The notes under the pieces: model-generated
What the model was told of the DNA's origin: nothing
Seen by the model: only the letters and a program-made list of their open reading frames with translations
Databases searched by the model: none
Position numbers and translations under genes: made by a program
Source: a virus
DNA length: 51,950 bases
Direction: 5' to 3' (one strand)
Virus record (IMG/VR): IMGVR_UViG_3300030107_006499
Location: 973-52,922 of that record
In this document: in pieces, positions 23,058 to 33,170 of the stretch
Numbering within the stretch: position 1 is the first letter of the stretch
Layout of the letters: every line of letters begins with the position of its first letter

Positions 23058-25025
23058 GTGCCTCTTAACACTTTCAAAGTTAAACCTGGATTCGATAAAC
23101 AAAATACAGAAGCAGGAGCCGTTGCTCGTTGGGTTAGCGGAGATAATGTAAGATTTAGATATGGGCTTCCACAAAAAGTAGGAGGATGGAAAGCATTAGG
23201 ATCTACTACTCTTAATGCAGTCTCTAGAAAATTATATTCTTTTCGAGATAATATAGGTGGAAATTATTTAGCAATTGGAATGGATAAGTTTTTACTTATT
23301 TATTACGAAGGATCTTATTATGATATTACTCCATACAGAACAAGTGGATATCCAGCAGTTATAGATTCTTTTGCAAGCTCTACTTTTACTACTGCATCAG
23401 GTACTCCAGATGTAACTATTACAACTACTTCAAATCATTTACTTAATCCAGGAGATATTGTCGAGTTAACATCAGTTGCTTCGGTTCCTGGTGGATATAG
23501 TGATTCCGACTTTGAAGGAAAATTATTTGAAGTTAAAACTGTTCCAACTATTACTACTTTTACTATTGAAGCTGCGTCTAACGCTGGTTCAACTGCAAGC
23601 GGTGGTACGTGTACAGTTAAACCTCTTGAAACAATTGGGCCTCAAATTCAGTCTTTAATTTATGGTTGGGGTACAGGAGTGTTTGGAGGAAGCTCGCCGA
23701 GCGTTGCCTGGGGACTAGCTGCGAGTAGCGCGGGTGTAACTGCGGAACCGGGAATATGGTCTTTAAGTTCCTATGGTCAAGTTTTAGTTGCCACGGTTTT
23801 AAATGGAAAAACATTTACATGGGATCCGGGTGCGGCTAATGCATTTGGAAGAAGAGCGTCTATCAATACCACAGGATTTGAAACAACATCTAATCCTACT
23901 GCATCCAGACTAACTATGGTATCTCCTACAACTAGACACTTGATTCATTTAGGAACAGAAACTACTTTAGGATCTGCCCTATCTCAAGACGACATGTTTA
24001 TAAGATTTTCATCTCAAGAAGAATTAAATAACTATACTATTACTGCAGGAAACTCTGCAGGTTCACAAAGATTACAAGATGGCAGTAGGATTATGGGAAC
24101 TATAAAATCTAAAGAAGCCATATTAATTTGGACCGATAATGCATTATATATTATGAGACATATAGGTGCTCCATTTGTTTTTGGTTTTGAACAAGTAGGT
24201 ACTAATTGTGGATTAGTAGGGCAAAACGCAGTAGCTGAAGTAGATGGAATTGCTTACTGGTTTAGTGGAAAAGGTTTTTTTAAATATGATGGCTCAGTAA
24301 AAACTTTAGATTGTATGGTAGAGGATTATGTTTATGACGATATTGATCTAACACAAGGTCAACAAATATACGCAGGTGTAAATAATTTATATACAGAAGT
24401 TAGATGGGATTATCCTTCTGGTAGCGCTGATTATAATGACAGATATGTTGTTTATAATTTTGCAGAGTCAGCTCAAATTCCAGGGGGAGTTTGGTACACA
24501 GGAAGTACAGCTAGAACTTCGTGGATTGATGCTAATGTTTATGACAAACCTTTTGGGTCTTCGTTTAATTCTGCAACTAACGGTTCTTTTCCTGCAGTCT
24601 TGGGAGAAACGGCCGCTCCTAACGGTTATGGTAATACTACAATTTTTGAACATGAAGAAGGAACCGATCAAGTAAATTCAGATGGTTCTACTACTGCTCT
24701 TACTTCTAATATTGAATCTTTTGATTTTGACATTACAAGCCCAGAATTAGGGAATGGAGAATATTTTGTAGCCATGAGAAGATTTATACCTGATTTTAGA
24801 AATATCACTGGAAACGCTACAGTAACATTAAATTTAAAAGATTATCCTTCACAATCACAGACTGCTTCTACATATAGCCCCTTTACAATTACGTCTGCTA
24901 CGACTAAAGTAGATACTCGGGCACGTGGTAGATTTATAAGTATAAAAATTGCAAATACCGCTGCAGCTCAAACATGGAGATTTGGAACATTGAGAATTGA
25001 TATACAACCGGATGGGAGAAGATAG
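23058..25025 (+). CDS. Tail hub / DNA-stabilisation protein, P22 gp10-like candidate (655 aa)
   Basis: A 655-residue beta-propeller-like protein. Start GTG, set by AGGAGGT 7 bp upstream. The N-terminus (FKVKPGFDKQNTEAGAVARW, then DNVRFRYGLPQKVGGW) is characteristic of the P22 gp10 type, the short-tail nozzle that stabilises packaged DNA. Long alternating beta segments and aromatic residues (YWFSGKGFFKYDG, VRWDYPSGSADYNDRYVVYN) continue to the C-terminus. The next gene starts within its stop (TAGTG). Confidence 0.75.
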   Translation: MPLNTFKVKPGFDKQNTEAGAVARWVSGDNVRFRYGLPQKVGGWKALGSTTLNAVSRKLYSFRDNIGGNYLAIGMDKFLLIYYEGSYYDITPYRTSGYPAVIDSFASSTFTTASGTPDVTITTTSNHLLNPGDIVELTSVASVPGGYSDSDFEGKLFEVKTVPTITTFTIEAASNAGSTASGGTCTVKPLETIGPQIQSLIYGWGTGVFGGSSPSVAWGLAASSAGVTAEPGIWSLSSYGQVLVATVLNGKTFTWDPGAANAFGRRASINTTGFETTSNPTASRLTMVSPTTRHLIHLGTETTLGSALSQDDMFIRFSSQEELNNYTITAGNSAGSQRLQDGSRIMGTIKSKEAILIWTDNALYIMRHIGAPFVFGFEQVGTNCGLVGQNAVAEVDGIAYWFSGKGFFKYDGSVKTLDCMVEDYVYDDIDLTQGQQIYAGVNNLYTEVRWDYPSGSADYNDRYVVYNFAESAQIPGGVWYTGSTARTSWIDANVYDKPFGSSFNSATNGSFPAVLGETAAPNGYGNTTIFEHEEGTDQVNSDGSTTALTSNIESFDFDITSPELGNGEYFVAMRRFIPDFRNITGNATVTLNLKDYPSQSQTASTYSPFTITSATTKVDTRARGRFISIKIANTAAAQTWRFGTLRIDIQPDGRR

Positions 25026-25624
25026 TGGCAATAAAAACTAGAGTACCAGATCCCACAGAAGAATATAATGTTCAAAATCAAAGATCTATGGTTAGAGCTA
25101 TGAATTCTGTTATTGGACAAATAAACGCTCAATATAAACCCGAGGGGGATACTTTTGAGCAAGCTCAAAAACTTTCTTATTTTTTAGGTTCCGCTCCTCA
25201 ACAACCTTTTTCAGTACCAGCTGGTCAGATTGGTGGACTTAATCCTTATAATTTTTTTATAGCTGATTCAGCTGTAGGTTCCACTTTTGATTTAGTGACA
25301 GAAGAAGAAAATAATAACACAAGTTATATAAGTGTAATGGGTGATACTTCAGATGGAAATATAACTTTAAATTTACCTAACAGGAGTCATGTGGCAGGTT
25401 TTGAGGTGGTAAATATTATAGATGTAAATCCCGCAAGTGGATTTGATATTACATTAGACGCGGGAACCCAAACGGATGGAACAGCCAATATTATTGATCC
25501 TAACGGAGGAGCAGCACAAACTTTAAATTTCACTGCTTTTTATTTTGGTGCTACTTTTGTTGCTAAATATCCTTTTACAGTTAGTAATAATATTGCATGG
25601 TACCCATTAGCAAGTGAGAATTAA
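25025..25624 (+). CDS. Tail protein (199 aa), GTG start
   Basis: A 199-residue protein with a GTG overlapping the hub stop (TAGTG). A helical N-terminus (DPTEEYNVQNQRSMVRAMNS, then QINAQYKP) is followed by a Gly/Asn/Thr-rich beta part. An N-terminal helix plus beta tip fits a needle, plug or fibre-adaptor protein in short-tailed phages; the analogy to P22 gp26 is only by position. Confidence 0.6.
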   Translation: MAIKTRVPDPTEEYNVQNQRSMVRAMNSVIGQINAQYKPEGDTFEQAQKLSYFLGSAPQQPFSVPAGQIGGLNPYNFFIADSAVGSTFDLVTEEENNNTSYISVMGDTSDGNITLNLPNRSHVAGFEVVNIIDVNPASGFDITLDAGTQTDGTANIIDPNGGAAQTLNFTAFYFGATFVAKYPFTVSNNIAWYPLASEN

Positions 25625-25626
25625 TT

Positions 25627-26013
25627 ATGGCAACAAGTTTTAAAAATATGGTTTATAGTATCGGTTCTTTAGGAACAACGTTAACCACTCCAGCTACAGT
25701 GTATGGATGCCCTGTGGATTCTCACGCAGTAATTAACAGTTTTTACGTAAGAAATCCATCTCCTTCCGAAGCTGTAAATGCAGAAATAGAATTAATTACT
25801 ACAAATAGACCTAATGTAGCTTCTAGTGCTATAATGTTTTCTATAGTATTAGGCGCAGAAGGAGAGCATAATTTTTTATCTGGTCCTATAATTTTAGAAG
25901 GGGGAGATACATTAAGATTTACAACAAATACGACTGGAAAAGTAGAGGGTACTTTATGTGCTCTTCAAACTAATAGGGAAGATCAGGAAACAACTCCTAC
26001 TGGATCAGTGTAA
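25627..26013 (+). CDS. Small tail/fibre-associated beta protein (128 aa)
   Basis: A 128-residue beta protein spaced 2 bp from the previous gene. It resembles small jelly-roll virion proteins (SFYVRNPSPSEAVNAEIELI; GGDTLRFTTNTTGKVEGTL). It is the last gene before the fibre promoter. Function unknown. Confidence 0.6.
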   Translation: MATSFKNMVYSIGSLGTTLTTPATVYGCPVDSHAVINSFYVRNPSPSEAVNAEIELITTNRPNVASSAIMFSIVLGAEGEHNFLSGPIILEGGDTLRFTTNTTGKVEGTLCALQTNREDQETTPTGSV

Positions 26014-26021
26014 TTTTAGAC

Positions 26022-26049
26022 TTGATATTTCCTCTTTTTTTGAGATAAT
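26022..26049 (+). promoter_or_regulatory. Promoter for the repeat fibre gene
   Basis: TTGATA at 26022-26027, a 16-bp spacer and GATAAT at 26044-26049, each one mismatch from consensus. A 60-nt AT-rich leader follows, with a short CAGG/CCTG hairpin and TAATTAATTA before the ribosome site AGGAAA. It allows fibre expression separate from the hub genes. Confidence 0.5.
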
Positions 26050-26108
26050 AGGGGTTATCAAATACAGGACAAAGAGCCTGCTTAAATCATTAATTAATTA
26101 GGAAAAAT

Positions 26109-29100
26109 ATGAGCATATATCATGTATTAAAAAATGCGTCGATAACAGATCTAAATTCAGCAGCTGATGTTGTTGTAATAGGAAGTGGCGCAGGTGGAAC
26201 TATTGGAACCAGTAATTTTTCAATTGGTAAAAATGCATTAGCATCTGTTAATGGAGGAACTAAAAATTTTGCTATTGGACAAGATGCACTTTATTCAAAT
26301 GTAACTACCAGCAATCTTACGGCTGTTGGTTATAAAGCTATGTATAGTAATACTAGCGGTGTTGGAAATATTGCTTTTGGTTATGAAGCTATGTATTCCA
26401 ATGTTTCAGGAAACTACAACACAGCTATGGGATACCAAGCTTTAAGAAGTGTAGTTAGTGATATAGGTTCCTATAATACAGCTCATGGTTATCAGGCTTT
26501 ATACAATGTTACTACAGGTGAAAAAAATACAGCTGTGGGTTATCAATCAATGTATTCCACAACGACTGGTGAATATAATGCAGCTATTGGAACAGACAGT
26601 TTAAGAAATAATACTATTGGTGAACAAAACGTAGCGTTAGGACACAACTCTCTTTTTAATAATACAGAAGGAATTGGACAAGTAGCTGCCGGCTATAAAG
26701 CTATGTTTGAAAACACTACTGGAATTTATAATGTTGGAATGGGTGCGTATTGTTTAGAATACAATGTCTCAGGAAGCTATAATACAGCTATTGGATATGA
26801 AGCAATTAGAACAGGCACTGGATTAAGTTATAACGTAGGACTAGGTTATCACGCGGGAAGAAATATTGCTTCCGGTGGAAATATTATAATTGGATACAAA
26901 GCATCTATTAATGCTATGGGAGACAGTGGCAAAGATAAAAATGTTGTTATTGGTTATGAAGCCAATACAAATGGAACTGATACAGAAGACTCAGTAATTA
27001 TTGGATATCAAGCAGGACAATATTCTAGTGCAGCTCGAAATGTTCTTTCGGGAGTAAAAGCAGGATATTACTCAGGCGGAGATGATAATGTTTTTGTGGG
27101 TACACAAGCTGGTCAGGGAGCTTCATCATACACTGGAGTTAACAATGTAGGTATAGGTACATATGCGCTATACACTCTTTCATCTGGAATACAAAACGTT
27201 GCCATAGGTAGTAACGCTTTACAGGATAATACTAGCGGTTCCCAAAACATCGCTGTAGGACCGGTTACACTTTACGAAAATACTATAGGGGAAGATAATA
27301 TTGCTATAGGTCCCTATGCAATGAGATTAAATACTACGGGTTCTTACAATATAGCTATTGGAACTGAATCGCTTTATACAAACACTACAGGTCAATATAA
27401 TGTTGGTATTGGTTATAAATGTTTAGAAGATAATACAATAGGTCAATACGGGGTTGCTGTTGGATATGAAGCTTTAAGAGAGAATATTACAGGAAACGGT
27501 AATGTAGCTATTGGATATACATGTTTAAGAGATAACACTACCGGTCAACAAAATGTGGCTATAGGTTATGAAAGTTCTAGAGGTAATGTTACGGGTAAAC
27601 AAAACGTTGCTGTAGGATACAAAGCTTTAAAAAGTAATAATGCAAATTACAATATAGGGGTAGGATACAATGCCCTTGGGGGAACTAATTTAGGAGAAGG
27701 TAATGTTGCGGTTGGAAGAGAAACTTTACTTAATAATGGCACAGGAACATTAAACGTTGCCATAGGTAATTCTGTTATGTATGCTAACACTACAGGTTCT
27801 CAAAACGTCGGAATAGGTGATGGTTCTTTAAGATTTAATACAGTAGGATATAAAAATATTTCAATAGGTGCTTATTCTTTATACTCAAATGTGGATGGTA
27901 GTTTAAATGTAGGAGTTGGAGATAACGCTTTATATAATAATACAGCCGGAAACTACAACGTAGCTTTAGGAGTAAATTCTATGACTTCTAATACTACAGG
28001 TAGTCTTAACGTAGGGGTAGGATATAAAACTTTAGCCTCAAACACTACAGGTCAATATAATGTTGGAGTTGGATACCAAGCTCTAGAAAGTAACACCGTA
28101 GGACAAGCCAATGTTGCAATAGGATACGCATCTTCTCAAGAAAATACTACAGGTAATTATAATGTATCACTAGGTTTTTCTGCATTAAGAGAAACTACAA
28201 CAGGTAGTAGTAATGTTGCCATAGGTTACGAAGCTTTAAGAATAGCAACAACAGGATATAATAACGTAGCAGTAGGGACTTCTGCCTTAAGAAATAATAT
28301 TAGTGGTCACTCTAATGTAGGAATAGGATTTGAAGCCTTAAAAGAAAATACTACAGGAACAAGAAATGTAGGGGTAGGATATGAAACTTTAAAGACAAAT
28401 ACGGTTGGAATTTCTAATATTGCTATAGGGGTTAATGCTTTAACTAAAAGTACCACAGCGAGTTATAATATTGCGATTGGAGACGGAGCTTTAATTGAAA
28501 ATACAACAGGGCAATATAATGTTGCTATGGGATATAATACTTTAAAAGAAAATACTACAGGGCAGTATAATACTGCGATTGGATTTAAATCATATATTAA
28601 TAGTGCCACAGGGAACTATAATGTAGGACTAGGCTATCAGACCGGTTATTTAAATTCGAGTGGAAGTTACAACGTTGCTATTGGTTATGAAGCTTTAAAA
28701 CATAGCACTACAGGTGCTCAAAATGTTGCTATTGGTTTTGCATCATTACAGACAGCTACTACCGGCGAACAAAATGTTGCCATAGGAATGAATGCTATGC
28801 AGATGACTACTTTTGGTAATAGTAATGTGGCTGTTGGATTTGAATCTTTAAAAGAGAATATTACAGGTAATAGTAATGTTGCAGTGGGCTATCAGGCTTT
28901 AAAAGCTAATACCACAGCTCAATACAATATAGCCATAGGTCAACAAGCTTTATTAAAAAGTACTACAGCTCAATACAATGTAGGCATAGGGTATCAAGCT
29001 TTAATTGAAAATACTACGGGTGAAAACAATGTAGCAGTAGGGTATGTTGCTTTAAAAGAAAATATTTCAGGAACTAATAACGTTGCAATAGGTACCTCAG

Positions 29101-30584
29101 CCCTTCAAAATAATACCGAAGGAAACTATAATGTAGGGGTTGGTTATCAATGTTTATACAATAACAGCACAGCTGCCAATAATGTAGCAATAGGTTATAA
29201 ATGTTTATTTACCAATACTACAGGTGTAGCAAATACCGGTATTGGGCAAGGAGCGTTAGAGCTAAACACTACAGGAAAATATAATAATGCCCTTGGTTAT
29301 AAAGCTTTAACAAAAAACACCTATGGAAACTACAACACTGCATTAGGGAACCAAACTTTACAGGCTAATACTACAGGAAATAATAATGTTGCGGTAGGAA
29401 CAACGGCTCTTTATGCTAACACAACAGGAGTTAGTAATGTTGCTGTTGGTGAATCTGCAATGGTAACTAACGTTACAGGTTATGACAATGTAGCAGTAGG
29501 ACGTCAGTCTTTATACTCTAATACTAGTGGTCACACGAGTGTAGCAGTGGGATACCAAGCACTATTTTATAATACTACGGGTAGTAGAAATGTAGCAATT
29601 GGTTATCAAGCAATGCTTGATAACACTGTTGGAGCTGACAACGTTGCCGTAGGAACGAATGCAATGGTTAATAATACTACAGGTACCTTAAATGTATCTT
29701 TAGGAAAAAGCTCGATGTATACTAATACCATAGGATCTTATTGCGTAGCTATAGGTAATCAGTGTTTATATAATAATACTACTGCCTCTCACAATATTGC
29801 AATAGGATACGACACTTTATATTCCAATACTACAGGTCAATATAATATTGGTATAGGAAAAGATGCTTTAAAAGATAACACTACAGGTACAACAAATACG
29901 GCCATAGGCTACAGGGCTTTGTATGAAAATACGATTGGAAAATATAATTGTGGAGTAGGTTTTTATTCTTTAAAAGAAAATACTACTGCTTGGTACAACA
30001 CAGGGTTTGGGCACGCTACCTTAGAAAATAATACTACAGGTGAAAAAAATACTGCCCTAGGATATGGAAGTTTACTTTCAAATATAAGTGGAACTAATAA
30101 CACTGCTATTGGATTTGAAGCAAACAATACTGGCACTAATGGAGATAATAATACCGTCATTGGAGCTAATGCAGAACCAAGTAGCACTACTGTAGACAAT
30201 GAAATTACATTAGGAGATAGCTCTATTGCTACTTTAAGATGTCAAGTTACATCTATTACCGCTTTATCAGATGCAAGAGATAAAACCGAAATTAAACCAC
30301 TTTCCAATGCAACTGCATTTATTAAAGATTTAAAACCAGTTCAATTTGATTGGGATAGAAGAGATGGAATAAGTGGAAGAAAAAAAGATATGGGATTCTT
30401 AGCTCAAGATTTAGATGACGCTCAAAAAAAACATGGAATTGAAGATTATTTAGATATTGTTTATAAGGAAAATCCAGAGGCTTTAGAAGCTGCTTATGGA
30501 AAATTATTACCTATTTTAGTTCAAGCTCTTAAAGAACAACAGGCCGAAATTGATCTTCTTAAGAAAAAGAAAAAGGAGAATTGA
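26109..30584 (+). CDS. Giant repeat tail fibre with S74 self-cleaving chaperone (1491 aa)
   Basis: A 1491-residue receptor-binding fibre candidate. From about residue 40 to 1350 it is built of roughly 75 repeats of 17 residues, with consensus like NVAIGYxALxxNTTGxx. The NVA.G core resembles YadA/Hep_Hag adhesin heads, implying a trimeric beta-roll shaft. The C-terminus is an intramolecular chaperone of the peptidase S74 type: SDARDK with Ser1387 and Lys1392 in dyad spacing, DFDWD-like VQFDWDRRD, GFLAQDLDD, and a closing helix ending in poly-Lys. It trims itself off after trimerising. It is preceded by its own promoter. Confidence 0.9.
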   Translation: MSIYHVLKNASITDLNSAADVVVIGSGAGGTIGTSNFSIGKNALASVNGGTKNFAIGQDALYSNVTTSNLTAVGYKAMYSNTSGVGNIAFGYEAMYSNVSGNYNTAMGYQALRSVVSDIGSYNTAHGYQALYNVTTGEKNTAVGYQSMYSTTTGEYNAAIGTDSLRNNTIGEQNVALGHNSLFNNTEGIGQVAAGYKAMFENTTGIYNVGMGAYCLEYNVSGSYNTAIGYEAIRTGTGLSYNVGLGYHAGRNIASGGNIIIGYKASINAMGDSGKDKNVVIGYEANTNGTDTEDSVIIGYQAGQYSSAARNVLSGVKAGYYSGGDDNVFVGTQAGQGASSYTGVNNVGIGTYALYTLSSGIQNVAIGSNALQDNTSGSQNIAVGPVTLYENTIGEDNIAIGPYAMRLNTTGSYNIAIGTESLYTNTTGQYNVGIGYKCLEDNTIGQYGVAVGYEALRENITGNGNVAIGYTCLRDNTTGQQNVAIGYESSRGNVTGKQNVAVGYKALKSNNANYNIGVGYNALGGTNLGEGNVAVGRETLLNNGTGTLNVAIGNSVMYANTTGSQNVGIGDGSLRFNTVGYKNISIGAYSLYSNVDGSLNVGVGDNALYNNTAGNYNVALGVNSMTSNTTGSLNVGVGYKTLASNTTGQYNVGVGYQALESNTVGQANVAIGYASSQENTTGNYNVSLGFSALRETTTGSSNVAIGYEALRIATTGYNNVAVGTSALRNNISGHSNVGIGFEALKENTTGTRNVGVGYETLKTNTVGISNIAIGVNALTKSTTASYNIAIGDGALIENTTGQYNVAMGYNTLKENTTGQYNTAIGFKSYINSATGNYNVGLGYQTGYLNSSGSYNVAIGYEALKHSTTGAQNVAIGFASLQTATTGEQNVAIGMNAMQMTTFGNSNVAVGFESLKENITGNSNVAVGYQALKANTTAQYNIAIGQQALLKSTTAQYNVGIGYQALIENTTGENNVAVGYVALKENISGTNNVAIGTSALQNNTEGNYNVGVGYQCLYNNSTAANNVAIGYKCLFTNTTGVANTGIGQGALELNTTGKYNNALGYKALTKNTYGNYNTALGNQTLQANTTGNNNVAVGTTALYANTTGVSNVAVGESAMVTNVTGYDNVAVGRQSLYSNTSGHTSVAVGYQALFYNTTGSRNVAIGYQAMLDNTVGADNVAVGTNAMVNNTTGTLNVSLGKSSMYTNTIGSYCVAIGNQCLYNNTTASHNIAIGYDTLYSNTTGQYNIGIGKDALKDNTTGTTNTAIGYRALYENTIGKYNCGVGFYSLKENTTAWYNTGFGHATLENNTTGEKNTALGYGSLLSNISGTNNTAIGFEANNTGTNGDNNTVIGANAEPSSTTVDNEITLGDSSIATLRCQVTSITALSDARDKTEIKPLSNATAFIKDLKPVQFDWDRRDGISGRKKDMGFLAQDLDDAQKKHGIEDYLDIVYKENPEALEAAYGKLLPILVQALKEQQAEIDLLKKKKKEN
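26250..30150 (+). repeat. 51-bp coding tandem repeats (17-residue units)
   Basis: Across nearly 3.9 kb the fibre gene repeats a 51-bp unit dozens of times (around 75 by estimate). The DNA copies are diverged at third positions while the peptide pattern NVA(I/V)G(Y)xAL..NTTG is kept. This argues for selection on structure rather than recent slippage. Confidence 0.85.
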
Positions 30585-30633
30585 TTAATATCCTAATATG
30601 GGATAAGTTGAATGTTCAACAAAAAGGAAAAAT

Positions 30634-31395
30634 ATGACAGAAAAAAATAAAAAAATAAAAGTGTTACTCGCAACTCCTACAATGGATGGAAAGCTAGAAG
30701 CATTTTACGTAGACTCACTTTTACAGACATTACCACTAGCAGCAAGTAAAGGTTATGATGTTCAACATTTATTTGTTGGCTATGATGCAATGCTACCTAG
30801 AGCTAGAAATGATTTAATGAAAGTAGCTATTGAAGGTAAATTTGATAATATTATTTTTATTGATGCCGACATGATGTGGAACCCAGATTGGGTAATTGAA
30901 CTTATTGAAAACAAGTTAGATTTTGTTGGAGGAACAGCAAGAAAAAAAAGTGATGACACTATTGATTATGCCATTAAAGTAGAAGGAGATATTGAAAATC
31001 CTACTTACTTTGATGAGGAGAAGACTCTTTTAGAAGTCGCTGTTGTTGGAACTGGATTTTTAAAACTTTCTAGAAAAGCAATGGAAGCTATTGATAAAGT
31101 TTCAAAGCCTTACACTAACGGAAAAGACAGCGCCAGAAAAAATAAAATGTATTTTGAATATTCTATTGATGAGCAAGGCGAATTGTTGGGAGAAGATTCT
31201 ACTCTATGTAAGAAATGGAAGGATACAGGAGGTAAATGTTATCTTCATACTAAGATGACATGCGGACATGTAGGTTCTAAATTATTTTTAGGAGACTTTC
31301 CTTCTTTTTACAAAGCAGTTCTTGAAGCACGTAAAAAAGAAAAAGAAAATCCTAAAGAAAAAGCTAATGGGCAAGAGGAGGCTACAACAAACTAA
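30634..31395 (+). CDS. Glycosyltransferase, GT-A type (253 aa)
   Basis: A 253-residue protein with a Rossmann-like N-terminus (KIKVLLATPTMDGKLEAFYV), PRARNDLMKVA, and the metal-binding DxD in FIDADMMWNPDW near residues 89-91. Later motifs are VVGTGFLKLSRKAMEA and LGEDSTLCKKWKDTG. It probably transfers a sugar from a nucleotide sugar, either to virion proteins or to a host surface polymer. It sits directly after the fibre gene, so fibre glycosylation is a tempting reading but unproven. The C-terminal 30 residues are Lys/Glu-rich. Confidence 0.7.
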   Translation: MTEKNKKIKVLLATPTMDGKLEAFYVDSLLQTLPLAASKGYDVQHLFVGYDAMLPRARNDLMKVAIEGKFDNIIFIDADMMWNPDWVIELIENKLDFVGGTARKKSDDTIDYAIKVEGDIENPTYFDEEKTLLEVAVVGTGFLKLSRKAMEAIDKVSKPYTNGKDSARKNKMYFEYSIDEQGELLGEDSTLCKKWKDTGGKCYLHTKMTCGHVGSKLFLGDFPSFYKAVLEARKKEKENPKEKANGQEEATTN

Positions 31396-33170
31396 TGGGA
31401 ATTCTTAGTGATTTAAATAGAAAAAGAAAAGAGGCTCAAGATTCGGCAATTGAAATTGTTAGAAAGGTTGTTCCTAATGAATTAGCAGATGTAGCAGTTA
31501 AAGCTGCTCCGTTCGTTGCGCCATTTCAACCGGGTATTGCGGCAGCAATGCGTGGTCTTGGTAGACTAGATCAAACAGGAAGTCTCAGTGATGCTTTAAA
31601 ACAAGGGCTTGGAACTTATGCAATGGGAGATTTTGCAAGAGGTGCATTCAATACTCAGGCATTAGGATCTACTGGTGAGTCAAGAATTATGGATGCTATT
31701 ACTTCCAGATTGCCAAAGCGAGGCACTAATCGAACTATGGACACGTTGAGGAACCTGATGAAAAAATCTAAATATTCAGGTGCCCCAGGAGGCATTCCTG
31801 AAAGTCCAAAAACGGGCGGAGGTATAAGTGAAATGTATACTAAGGCAACAGACTTTTTAGGTAATCCTAAAAAAGCAATTCCAGCTATAATGTTAGGATC
31901 CTACATTAAAGAAAAGTTTTTTCCTGAGGATGTACCAGATCCTTATTATGAAACTTACAAAAGAGACATGGGTAAAAGAGGAAGAGATATGCGAAGATAT
32001 CTTAGACAGTATGGCAAGTTTGATCCATTAAGAGATCCAAGTAAAAATCCTTATACAGCGAAAGAAACACAAGATTTTATAGATGAGAATGTAGTAGAGT
32101 ATGAAGATTTGGCTCAAGGTGGAAGAATAGGTTTTGCTGCTGGTGGAGATTACGAAAACAAATTTATGGAACTTGTAGCAAAATTAAGAGAGGCAGGTTA
32201 TTCTCAACAAGAAGCAATCGAAGAAGCTAGAAAACAACTTTCACAAAATATGGCTTACGGTGGTAGAACAAGATACAAATTTGGTGAGGAAGTAATAGCA
32301 GATCAAGAAGCAATAATAAAAACTCCTAACAAAGAAATTGTTGTTAACGATATGGAAGAAATTAAAGGCCAGATGGCTGGTCCTGATTGGTACATTAAAA
32401 GAATAGAATTATTAATGGACGAGTATGGTTATGGCTATGAGGAAGCTGGTGAAATAGCTTACGATAGTGATAAGTATTATGAAGTCATCGGCATTGATCC
32501 AGGTGGCATCGGTGATGAAACAAGAGCCCCAACTGCAGGGCAAGGAATAATGCAGATGGCCTCAGACCCAGGTATTGACGATTCAAGAAATGAATTAGCA
32601 TTAGAATTATTTGGAAAACCAATTGAGTTGTTAACACCTGAAGAAATGGACATGCTTAATGAGGAAGCTGAAAGATTATCACAGAAATTTATGGCTCACG
32701 GGGGAAGAATTAAGTATGATGAGGGTGGTATTACCCAGATGGTATCTTCTGGTTCAGAAGATCCTTTATTAATAGAAGAATATAACAAATATGTATACGA
32801 GATGGAAGAAATGGGACTAGAACCAATGTCCTTTCAACAATTTAAAGCAGAAGCGAGAGCAGGTGCAGCCCACGGTGGAAGAATGAAATATAAATTTGGT
32901 GATATTGTGGAAGAAGCAGCGGGCATCGAGAGCCTTCCTATTAATGTTAATAGTAAAGGCATAAAAGAATTAGATTTAAGAGATAGTGGAGGTTTTATTC
33001 CTCCAGTAGGTGTAAAAGAAAAAGCAGATGATGTTCCAGCAATGTTATCTAACAATGAATTTGTATTTACAGCCGACGCGGTGCGAGGAGCGGGTGGCGG
33101 AGATGTAGAAAAAGGTTCCAAAATCATGTATGATGTGATGCAGGAATTAGAAAAAGGGGGGAGAGTTTAA
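31395..33170 (+). CDS. Putative virion protein with multiple GGR motifs (591 aa)
   Basis: A 591-residue protein with a helical, Ala-rich first 200 residues. GGR motifs then recur: QGGRIGFAAGGD near residue 240, YGGRTRYKFGEE, HGGRIKYDEGG and HGGRMKYKFGD, plus a terminal KGGRV. The C-terminus GVKEKADDVPAMLSNNEFVF followed by TADAVRGAGGGD is a pattern I recall from virion proteins of many phages. Start and stop overlap both neighbours (TAATG). A head-tail or DNA-ejection protein is likely. Confidence 0.65.
   Translation: MGILSDLNRKRKEAQDSAIEIVRKVVPNELADVAVKAAPFVAPFQPGIAAAMRGLGRLDQTGSLSDALKQGLGTYAMGDFARGAFNTQALGSTGESRIMDAITSRLPKRGTNRTMDTLRNLMKKSKYSGAPGGIPESPKTGGGISEMYTKATDFLGNPKKAIPAIMLGSYIKEKFFPEDVPDPYYETYKRDMGKRGRDMRRYLRQYGKFDPLRDPSKNPYTAKETQDFIDENVVEYEDLAQGGRIGFAAGGDYENKFMELVAKLREAGYSQQEAIEEARKQLSQNMAYGGRTRYKFGEEVIADQEAIIKTPNKEIVVNDMEEIKGQMAGPDWYIKRIELLMDEYGYGYEEAGEIAYDSDKYYEVIGIDPGGIGDETRAPTAGQGIMQMASDPGIDDSRNELALELFGKPIELLTPEEMDMLNEEAERLSQKFMAHGGRIKYDEGGITQMVSSGSEDPLLIEEYNKYVYEMEEMGLEPMSFQQFKAEARAGAAHGGRMKYKFGDIVEEAAGIESLPINVNSKGIKELDLRDSGGFIPPVGVKEKADDVPAMLSNNEFVFTADAVRGAGGGDVEKGSKIMYDVMQELEKGGRV

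Noticed and set aside
26250-30150. Dense 51-bp repeats as a CRISPR array
   Set aside because: They are one open coding frame, diverged at third positions, with no constant repeat-spacer pattern or cas genes.
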